Assembly (NCBI RefSeq): GCF_014695715.1
Contig: NZ_JACJOT010000006.1
Location: forward strand, 124,001 to 188,000
Length of the DNA stretch: 64,000 nt
Source: Microcoleus sp. FACHB-68
Lineage (GTDB): Bacteria > Cyanobacteriota > Cyanobacteriia > Cyanobacteriales > Oscillatoriaceae
Reading direction: 5' to 3'
Shown piece by piece: positions 53,737 to 60,551 of the stretch. The notes beneath the pieces are model-generated. The model had not been told where the DNA came from and searched no databases. It was given only the letters and a program-made list of their open reading frames with translations. Position numbers and translations under genes: made by a program. Position 1 is the first letter of the stretch; every line of letters starts with the position of its first letter.

Positions 53737-54468
53737 ACTATCGAGTGTGAAAAACTGCATACCCCTTACGCCCTGTCGCTCAATCGTCCGATTCTGAATG
53801 GCATTGATTGCACAATCCAGCCGGGGGAATTTGTGGCGTTGCTGGGGCTGAATGGGGCCGGCAAGTCTACGCTGTTGCGGACGATGGTGGGGCTACTGCC
53901 ATTGCAACGCGGCGAGATTCGCATAAATGGCGTGGTGCTGACGCCGCGCACACTGGGGCGGATTCGGCGGGATGTCGGTTTGATTTTTCAGGGCGGGGGG
54001 CTGGTGCGCCAGTTATCGGCTTTGGAGAATGTGCTGTGCGGAAAGCTGGGGACGCTGCCGGCATGGCAAACCCTGTGGGGGTTCAGCAAGGCAGATCGCC
54101 GGCACGCTTTGGATTTGCTGGCTAATCTGGGGCTGAAGGATTTGGCTTACCAAAAAACCGACCGGCTCAGTGGGGGACAGCAACAGCGGGTGGCGATCGC
54201 ACGGGCGCTGATGCAATCTCCGCAGATTTTGCTCGCGGATGAACCAACTGCCGGCTTGGATGTGAAGGCGGCGCAACAGGTGATGGAGATTTTTGCCGAT
54301 TTACACCGGCAGCAAGGAATGACGGTTGTAACGGTTTTGCACGATTTGGGAATGGCGAGTGCCTACGCAGAACGGGCAATTATTTTAGATGCCGGTCGTG
54401 TGGTTTATGATGGCCCTTGTGGCAATTTATCAGATCGATTTGCGGAATTAACTCAAGTTTCTATTTGA
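53734..54468 (+). CDS. phnC: Phosphonate-type ABC transporter ATP-binding protein
   Basis: This 244-residue PhnC-like ATPase (from the ATG at 53734) has Walker A GLNGAGKST, Q-loop IFQGGGLVRQL, signature LSGGQQQRVAIARAL, Walker B ILLADEP and switch histidine VLHDLG. The start is unusual: the ATG is the last unit of a heptamer repeat and has no Shine-Dalgarno. The frame is open through the repeat to a GTG at 53632, which has GGAGAGGGGG upstream. A longer product with a 34-residue Pro-rich extension is therefore possible. It lies between phnD and phnE and should form the ATPase of that transporter. Confidence 0.92.
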   Translation: MTIECEKLHTPYALSLNRPILNGIDCTIQPGEFVALLGLNGAGKSTLLRTMVGLLPLQRGEIRINGVVLTPRTLGRIRRDVGLIFQGGGLVRQLSALENVLCGKLGTLPAWQTLWGFSKADRRHALDLLANLGLKDLAYQKTDRLSGGQQQRVAIARALMQSPQILLADEPTAGLDVKAAQQVMEIFADLHRQQGMTVVTVLHDLGMASAYAERAIILDAGRVVYDGPCGNLSDRFAELTQVSI

Positions 54469-54524
54469 TAAAACATGGGGTGGTTAGAGGATGTCTGAAA
54501 AGTTAGGTTCCCCCCTGGAATTCG

Positions 54525-54696
54525 CCCCCCTAACCCCCCAATTCTGGGGGGAACCGGAGGAATAATCAAAGTCCCCCAAGGTTGGGGGATTTAGGGGACT
54601 AATAAACCTCAAAACGCAGGAATTCGCCCCCTAACCCCCCAATTCTGGGGGAACCGGAATATCAAAGTCCCCCAATGTTGGGGGATGTAGGGGGCT
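54525..54696. repeat. Two copies of a nested palindromic element between phnC and phnE
   Basis: Copies at about 54525-54598 and 54627-54696 share outer arms CCCCCTAA / TTAGGGGG. Two inner hairpins lie inside: CCCCCCAATTCTGGGGGG and CCCCCAA(G/T)GTTGGGGG. They are preceded by an AACCTCAAAACGCAGGAATTCG-like lead-in. The same element occurs in frame inside the CHAT gene at 58050-58314. In the phnC-phnE mRNA the element would fold into strong hairpins and may reduce downstream expression. Confidence 0.9.
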
Positions 54697-54766
54697 AATC
54701 AACATTGTTTAAACCGGCCAAAACGCCAAAGCATTTAAAAAGAAGGGTGAGCAGAATTTTTTAATC

Positions 54767-55555
54767 ATGAAAGATTTGGTGAGTTGGTGGCGACGCTATC
54801 CCTGGCTAAGCCGGCTGGCAACGGTTGCCGGCATTTTTATCGTCTATGGTTGGGCGTTGCAGGGTCTTGAAATTAATCTGGAATTACTGAAGACCAGTTG
54901 GCCTCATATCACTAATTTTATCTCCCGGTTGTGGCCTCCGAATTTGGATGTTCTGGATATTGCCGTGAAAGCGCTGATCGAGACGATCCAGATGTCGATT
55001 TGGGGAACCACGATGGGGGCAATTCTTTCTCTGCCGCTTGCTGTTTGCAGCGCTCACAATTTGGCACCCCGCTGGTTGCAATGGATTGCAAATTTTCTGC
55101 AAAATGCCGTGCGTTCAGTTCCCTCTATCGTGTTGGGGTTGCTGTTTGTCGCGGCAACGGGCTTAGGTGCGCCGGCGGGAACGTTGGCAGTGAGCATCTA
55201 CACCATCGGTTATCTTGGGAAGTTTTATCAAGAGGCGATTGAATCGGTTGAGCCGCGCTCGATTGAATCGTTGCAGGTGGCTGGAGCATCTTGGCTGCAA
55301 ATCGCTCAATATGGAATTTTGCCGCAAGTGCTGCCACTGGGTTTAGGCTATACATTATATATGTTTGAATACAACATCCGTGCGGCTTCCGTGCTGGGGG
55401 TTGTGGGTGCCGGCGGCATTGGTTTTGAGTTGGTCAATTATATCCGAGCGTTTGAATATACAAAAGCCACCACGATGATGCTGGTGCTGTTGGTGGTGGT
55501 GACGGTGATCGATATGGCGAGCAGCAAGTTACGTCAGCGGTTGGAGCGGATGTAG
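54767..55555 (+). CDS. phnE: Phosphonate-type ABC transporter permease
   Basis: This 262-residue inner-membrane permease starts at the ATG at 54767. Hydrophobic helices lie near residues 17-35, 70-95, 110-135, 140-160, 205-225 and 235-255. The EAA loop that contacts the ATPase is IESVEPRSIESLQVAGASW. The segment SVLGVVGAGGIGFELVNYIR is typical of PhnE. It completes phnDCE. The 298-base gap to phnC filled with palindromes is unusual for an operon whose genes are normally tightly packed. Confidence 0.93.
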   Translation: MKDLVSWWRRYPWLSRLATVAGIFIVYGWALQGLEINLELLKTSWPHITNFISRLWPPNLDVLDIAVKALIETIQMSIWGTTMGAILSLPLAVCSAHNLAPRWLQWIANFLQNAVRSVPSIVLGLLFVAATGLGAPAGTLAVSIYTIGYLGKFYQEAIESVEPRSIESLQVAGASWLQIAQYGILPQVLPLGLGYTLYMFEYNIRAASVLGVVGAGGIGFELVNYIRAFEYTKATTMMLVLLVVVTVIDMASSKLRQRLERM

Positions 55556-55670
55556 ATTGCTTGCCGGCATTATTAGCGAATCGTTAAAGCCGGCTTTATT
55601 CGGCTAGGGAATTCCTTAAAAGCAAGGATGCAACTCTAGGGAAAACAATAAACCTTTTGCGGAATTAAGA

Positions 55671-55766
55671 CTATCTAGCCATTTTTAGTTGGTCATTGTA
55701 CATTCCCGCAATGCGGTTTACTCGCAGTCCAAATTGTTGACTGCGATTCCAATAACGGCTAGATAG
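55671..55766. ncRNA. Candidate structured RNA or palindromic element
   Basis: CTATCTAGCC (55671-55680) pairs with GGCTAGATAG (55757-55766). Inside are GTTGG pairing with CCAAT, a small CCGCA-A-TGCGG hairpin (55706-55716), and a 7-bp hairpin CGCAGTC / GACTGCG (55723-55729, 55739-55745). Together they form a multibranched structure of 96 bases in the 436-base spacer between phnE and the CHAT operon. The rest of 55556-55991 contains no gene. Either a small RNA, a leader structure or a mobile palindrome is possible; direction of transcription is unknown. Confidence 0.4.
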
Positions 55767-55991
55767 AATCCTAACGATTTTCAAGCATCGAATTACCCGC
55801 TTAACATTTATTTTGACTCTGGCGGGGTTTCTCTTCTCTTGTTTTTATTCTTTAGGGGCAGTCTTTGTCGAGAGGAGGCGAGGAAGTGAGATCAACTGCT
55901 TGGGGTAACAATTAAATAATTATACAAATTTGTTAAATAAATTTTATTTGTGCTAGGTTTTAGCAAATATGAATGCTAAAGGTTGCTCCCA

Positions 55992-56114
55992 ATGGATGAA
56001 ACCCGCACCCAAGCTTATCTGCAATTGATTAACGCGCTGCTGAATTGCCCTGCCGGTGAGGAACCGCAGATTTTACAGGCTAACTTAGAATTGCTGGATT
56101 CGGAGTTTCTGTAA
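55992..56114 (+). pseudogene. Decayed N-terminal segment of a CHAT-TPR protein
   Basis: The 40 codons from the ATG at 55992 (MDETRTQAYLQLINALLNCP, AGEEPQILQANLELLDSEFL) match the N-terminal segment I recall at the start of many cyanobacterial TPR-CHAT proteins. After the TAA at 56112 the same frame continues plausibly (VCEAVVATLVEER) to a second stop. It would join the downstream gene only after a +1 frameshift. I therefore read it as the original head of the adjacent CHAT gene, separated by a nonsense codon (a CAA-to-TAA change would suffice) and a frameshift. A functional 40-residue peptide is an alternative. Confidence 0.6.
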
Positions 56115-56160
56115 GTTTGCGAGGCAGTAGTGGCAACGTTGGTAGAGGAAAGATAAAAAA

Positions 56161-59100
56161 ATGGGAATAATTAATTTTTTACGAAATCTTGCCTGCCAGC
56201 TAGGGGAAGTCTTAGGGAGGAATGAGCAGGGAAACGGTGAGCATTCTGAGGGTGAAAATTCCCAAGAATATACAAATTTTATCCTAGAATTATTGCAAGC
56301 AGAAGAAAGCTATAGCGGTATGGCGGGAGTTTACCCCATTCTCGCTCAACGGCAACATCTCCTCAATGCCGATTTTGCCAAGATTTTACAGGAAGTAGCT
56401 AAGAATTTAATTGCGGAACATCCAGAAGCAATTGCGTCAATTGTCGCCCTCATTGAAAATTTAAGTATTCATATTAGCGACTTTCCGCTGGGGAAGATAA
56501 CGAATAATATTGAAATTGCGATTGCCGGCTATCAAATCGTTTTAAGTCATCGGCAACCGGGAAGCGAAGATTGGGCAACGACGCAAAATAATCTGGCGGC
56601 TGCCTACTATTCCAGAATCAGGGAAGACAGGGCAGACAATCTGGAAGCAGCGATCAAATGTTACAGGGCGGCTTTATTCGTCTACACCCGCGAAGCCTTT
56701 CCCGAAAAATGGGCAACGACGCAAAATAATCTGGCAGCTGCCTACTCTGACAGAATCAGGGAAGACAGGGCAGACAATCTCGAAGCAGCGATCAAATGTT
56801 ACAGGGCGGCTTTATTCGTCTACACCCGCGAAGCCTTTCCAGAAAAATGGGCAATGACGCAAAATAATCTGGCAATTGCCTACCGTAACAGAATCAGGGA
56901 AGACAGGGCAGACAATCTCGAAGCGGCGATCAAATGTTACACGGCGGCTTTATCCGTCTACACCCGCGAAGCCTTTCCAGAAAAATGGGCAATGACGCAA
57001 AATAATCTGGCAAATGCCTACTCTGACAGAATCAGGGAAGACAGGGCAGACAATCTCGAAGCGGCGATTAAATGTTACACGGCGGCATTATTCGTCTACA
57101 CCCGCGAAGCCTTTCCCCAACAATGGGCAGGGACGCAAAATAATCTGGCAACTGCCTACCGGGACAGAATCAGGGGAGAGCGGGCTGACAATCTGGAAGT
57201 GGCGATCCGATATTTCACGGCGGCTTTAGAAATTCGGATGCCTTCTGCCTTTCCTCTAGATTGTCTCCAAACAGGACGCAACCTCGGCAACCTTGCCTTT
57301 GAACTCCAAGACTGGGAAAACGCCATTTACGGCTATGAAAACGCCATTTCTGCCGTCGAACAAAGCCGCGAGTGGGCAACCTCCCAACGCAGCAAGCGCC
57401 AAATCCTCGAAGATGCCTTGCCTATATACGAGAAACTGGTGCAAGCCGCTATCAATGCGGAACGCTACGACATCGCCCTCCTCACTATCGAACGCAGCAA
57501 ATCTCGCACCCTCATCGAACTCCTCGACAACGCCAACCTCTACCCCAAAAACGCCTCCGAAGATCAAAAACAACGCCTCAGCGAACTCCGCCGGCAAATT
57601 GCCTCCCTGCAACAACAACTGGATCGCAACGAACCCCCAGAGGAAACCAACCCAAACACGGACACCATTCCCCCAGAAAAGCGCAGTCTTTCCACCCTAG
57701 AAACTCCTCAAACAGCGACTTCCAGCCTCGAAACCGAACTAAAAACCAAGGAACAGCAACTCACTCAACTCTTGAGTGAAATCAACGATCCCGACTTCAA
57801 TCTCACCCAAAAAGTTACCCCCCAACTCCCCGACTTTACCCAATTCCTCGACAGCGAAACCGCCCTGATCGAGTGGTATCTTCCCCCAAACCCTGAATCT
57901 GGCTTTCATGTTTTTATCGTTACCAACCCCGCCGGAGATCCCCCTACATCCCCCTTGTTAAGGGGCACTTTGAGTGAAGATTCCATCCCCCCCCTTAGCA
58001 ACTACGGCGTAAACACATCTGCTAATCAACCTCAAAACCCTGGAATTCGCCCCCCTAACCCCCCAATTCTGGGGGGAACCGGAATTCAAAGTCCCCCACA
58101 ATTGGGGGATTTAGGGGGCAGATCAATCTCAAACGTCAACGGTGTAAACACATCTGCTAATCAACCTCAAAACCCTGGAATTCGCCCCCCTAACCCCCCA
58201 ATTCTGGGCGGAACCGGAATTCAAAGTCCCCCAGAGTTGGGGGATTTAGGGGGCAAATCAACCTCAGAGGAACCGGCAATTCAAAGTCCCCCAGAATTGG
58301 GGGATTTAGGGGGCAATCAAACCCAAATTCAACACCTAGCCTTTACCCCCGAAAGCCGGCAACAACTCGACATCCACATCGCCACCTATCTCAGTGACTA
58401 CAACCCATCTACCTGGGGCGATGCCCTCATCCGTATCCTACCCAACCTTGCCGAATCTCTCCATCTCAACGAAATCCTCGCCAAACTGCCTCCAACCATT
58501 GAAAAACTGATCCTCATCCCCCACCGCGATTTACATTTGTTACCGCTTCACGCCTTACCGGCTACTCGACAGTTAGAAGCCGGGGAAAGCAAAACCGGCT
58601 ATTTGCTTGAACTCTATGCCAAGGGCATTCAATACGCCCCCAGCAGCCAATTTCTAGAACGTTTGCATCAACGGAAACGCCCGCAAACCGATGAAATTTT
58701 CCCCTTATTTGCCATCCAGAATCCGACGGAAGACCTGCGCTACACTGAAATTGAAGTCGAAGAGATTTCGCGCCGGTTCAACCCCCACGCCCACATTTTG
58801 AAGCGCCGCGAAGCCACAAAAACCGCCTTTAACTCCCAAGAAACCCTCAAAAAATTAAGTGATTCTCACTACGCCCATTTCTCTTGTCATGGTAGTTTCA
58901 ACGCACTTGATCCGCTGAATTCAGCTTTAGTTTTGGCTGGAGATTTAACCCAAATCCCTTTAGATCCCCCCCAACCTCCCTTACAAAATGAAGGGCAAGC
59001 ACAAGACAATAAAAGCCGGTATCTCACTCTCCGCGATGGTCGTCGTTTTCGCACTGAGACTCAATGCCTAACCCTCAAGGAAATCTTCGCAACTCTCAAT

Positions 59101-59505
59101 TTACCATTCTGCCGGCTTGTCAGCCTCTCAGCCTGCGAAACTGGATTAGTCAATCGAGTTCTCACCGATGAATATATCGGTTTAGCCAGTGGTTTCCTCT
59201 ATGCCGGTGCCGGTAATGTTGTCAGCAGTTTATGGCCGGTTAGTGATTTCTCTACCGCTTTTCTGATGATTCGCTTTTATCAAGAATTGGGGGAAACCCC
59301 AAGCGTTGCTATTGCCCTCCAATCTGCTCAAAAATGGTTAAAAAATGTAAAGTCGGAAGATTTTTTAATCTGGTTGCAAAATGATGTAAAAATGGATGAA
59401 AATCAATGCGGTCAAATTGAACTAATCCTCCTGGACAAATTCTCCAACCTCGAACCTTTTGCCGAACCTCAATACTGGGCTGCTTTTTGTGCGATTGGTA
59501 TATAA
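56161..59505 (+). CDS. TPR-CHAT caspase-like protease
   Basis: This 1114-residue protein starts at the ATG at 56161. Residues about 1-130 are helical. Five near-identical 46-residue TPR units follow (REAFPEKWATTQNNLAAAY, SDRIREDRADNLEAAIKCY), then a coiled region (about 430-540). The C-terminal CHAT domain (about 560-1114) has the catalytic dyad His910 in HFSCHG and Cys992 in SLSACETG. IEKLILIPHRDLHLLPLHAL and FLYAGAGNVVSSLWPV are family landmarks. Between residues about 590 and 720 the CHAT domain is interrupted by translated palindromic repeats. Expected role: regulated cysteine protease activated through the TPRs. It is the first intact gene of a four-gene operon, with three bases to the next. 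Confidence 0.92.
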   Translation: MGIINFLRNLACQLGEVLGRNEQGNGEHSEGENSQEYTNFILELLQAEESYSGMAGVYPILAQRQHLLNADFAKILQEVAKNLIAEHPEAIASIVALIENLSIHISDFPLGKITNNIEIAIAGYQIVLSHRQPGSEDWATTQNNLAAAYYSRIREDRADNLEAAIKCYRAALFVYTREAFPEKWATTQNNLAAAYSDRIREDRADNLEAAIKCYRAALFVYTREAFPEKWAMTQNNLAIAYRNRIREDRADNLEAAIKCYTAALSVYTREAFPEKWAMTQNNLANAYSDRIREDRADNLEAAIKCYTAALFVYTREAFPQQWAGTQNNLATAYRDRIRGERADNLEVAIRYFTAALEIRMPSAFPLDCLQTGRNLGNLAFELQDWENAIYGYENAISAVEQSREWATSQRSKRQILEDALPIYEKLVQAAINAERYDIALLTIERSKSRTLIELLDNANLYPKNASEDQKQRLSELRRQIASLQQQLDRNEPPEETNPNTDTIPPEKRSLSTLETPQTATSSLETELKTKEQQLTQLLSEINDPDFNLTQKVTPQLPDFTQFLDSETALIEWYLPPNPESGFHVFIVTNPAGDPPTSPLLRGTLSEDSIPPLSNYGVNTSANQPQNPGIRPPNPPILGGTGIQSPPQLGDLGGRSISNVNGVNTSANQPQNPGIRPPNPPILGGTGIQSPPELGDLGGKSTSEEPAIQSPPELGDLGGNQTQIQHLAFTPESRQQLDIHIATYLSDYNPSTWGDALIRILPNLAESLHLNEILAKLPPTIEKLILIPHRDLHLLPLHALPATRQLEAGESKTGYLLELYAKGIQYAPSSQFLERLHQRKRPQTDEIFPLFAIQNPTEDLRYTEIEVEEISRRFNPHAHILKRREATKTAFNSQETLKKLSDSHYAHFSCHGSFNALDPLNSALVLAGDLTQIPLDPPQPPLQNEGQAQDNKSRYLTLRDGRRFRTETQCLTLKEIFATLNLPFCRLVSLSACETGLVNRVLTDEYIGLASGFLYAGAGNVVSSLWPVSDFSTAFLMIRFYQELGETPSVAIALQSAQKWLKNVKSEDFLIWLQNDVKMDENQCGQIELILLDKFSNLEPFAEPQYWAAFCAIGI
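58009..58314 (+). repeat. Translated palindromic repeats inside the CHAT gene
   Basis: Two 135-bp tandem units contain the palindrome CCCCCCTAACCCCCC...TTAGGGGG at 58050-58119 and 58185-58254. A third partial copy is at 58271-58314. They encode RPPNPPILGGTGIQSPPQLG-like sequence in frame. The 135-bp period equals 45 codons. A different repeat type with GATCCCCCTACATCCCCCTT occurs nearby at about 57933-57967, and a remnant lies at 58960-58995. The insertion lies in a loop after a CHAT beta-strand (GFHVFIVTNPAG). Confidence 0.92.
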
Positions 59506-59508
59506 ATA

Positions 59509-60150
59509 ATGACTATTCCTCCCACCCAAATCCCCACAGATACCTGGGTAACTGCCACCTGGTCTGATTATCTCCAAACTGCGGATAGTCTCGACTGTGC
59601 GACCGCAAAAACTTATTATTACAAAGGCAGATTCCGAGTTGAAATGTCTCCCGTAACTAACGAACACGCCAGCGACCATAGTATTATCATCTTTGCGGTT
59701 TGCCTGTATGCCAGCCTAAAAGGAATTCCCCTAAATGGCAAAGATAACTGCACCTATCGCCACCCAAAAATTCAAGAATCCCAACCCGATTTCTCCTGCT
59801 ATATCGGCAACAATGCCCAAGCAATTATTTGGGGAACAGGTATCATTAATTTAGAAAATTCTCCCCCACCCGATTTAGTGATTGAAATCGCCAGAAGCTC
59901 GATTTCTGACGACAAAGGCGAAAAACGTCTTCTTTACGAAGATTTAAAAGTCAAAGAATACTGGATAGTTGATGTCAACACCGCTGAAATTCTAGCCTTT
60001 GCCATCGATTCTCAAGGAAGCCATCGCATTAAAGAGTCCCAAGTCTTAGCCGGGTTAAAATTGTCTGTGCTAGAATCTGCTTTAAGTCAAACTCGCACCA
60101 CTCCTCAAAGTCAAGTCTGTAGTTGGCTATTAACCCAATTTCAACAGTAA
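59509..60150 (+). CDS. Uma2-family PD-(D/E)xK nuclease-fold protein
   Basis: This 213-residue Uma2 (DUF820) family protein starts at the ATG at 59509, three bases after the CHAT gene. Core motifs are QPDFSCYIGNN, PPDLVIEIARSS (catalytic Asp and Glu) and DKGEKRLLYEDLKVKEYWIV with the lysine-containing helix. Uma2 proteins are highly expanded in cyanobacteria. They have a restriction-endonuclease-like fold, but their targets are unknown. Here the position inside a CHAT operon suggests either a genuine nuclease effector or an insertion of an abundant family into the operon. Catalytic residues appear intact. Confidence 0.85.
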   Translation: MTIPPTQIPTDTWVTATWSDYLQTADSLDCATAKTYYYKGRFRVEMSPVTNEHASDHSIIIFAVCLYASLKGIPLNGKDNCTYRHPKIQESQPDFSCYIGNNAQAIIWGTGIINLENSPPPDLVIEIARSSISDDKGEKRLLYEDLKVKEYWIVDVNTAEILAFAIDSQGSHRIKESQVLAGLKLSVLESALSQTRTTPQSQVCSWLLTQFQQ

Positions 60151-60162
60151 CAACTTAGAAAA

Positions 60163-60546
60163 ATGCAACCTTTATTTGATTCTCCCAAAAAAATTCTCGA
60201 TTTCCTCACTTTGTTGGAAACTGAAGCAAAGGAAAACAGAGACCTATTTGATGCGAATGATTGGCAAGATTTGACTCAACTCGATCAAGCTTTAAATGCT
60301 GCTGATACACCGGATAAAATTGCCAAGGAAATTATAATCTGGTGTAACAGACATCCTAAAATCAAGAATGCTCTAAACACAAATAATTGGGAAAAACGTC
60401 GTTGCGATATGGTTGACCCTGCAAATCCAGATATTCCTTCTGCACCCCCGCATAGTGAAGCAGATATTATTCGGAACCGGGATAAAATCCAAAGAATAAT
60501 TCAGGACAATCAAGGCAACAATTCTCAAAATAGTTCAGAAGATTAA
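60163..60546 (+). CDS. Small helical protein, possible CATRA-associated small protein
   Basis: This 127-residue protein starts at the ATG at 60163, 12 bases after the Uma2 stop. Residues 1-80 are predicted helical with a death-domain-like or effector-associated feel (ILDFLTLLETEAKENRDLFD, TPDKIAKEIIIWCNRHPKI). The C-terminal 45 residues are polar and probably disordered (IQDNQGNNSQNSSED). It might be the small adaptor described by comparative genomics next to caspase/TPR conflict systems (CATRA-associated small protein) or an EAD-type adaptor. That assignment is tentative and rests mainly on size, helicity and position. The next gene starts five bases later. Confidence 0.6.
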   Translation: MQPLFDSPKKILDFLTLLETEAKENRDLFDANDWQDLTQLDQALNAADTPDKIAKEIIIWCNRHPKIKNALNTNNWEKRRCDMVDPANPDIPSAPPHSEADIIRNRDKIQRIIQDNQGNNSQNSSED

Positions 60547-60551
60547 TCACA

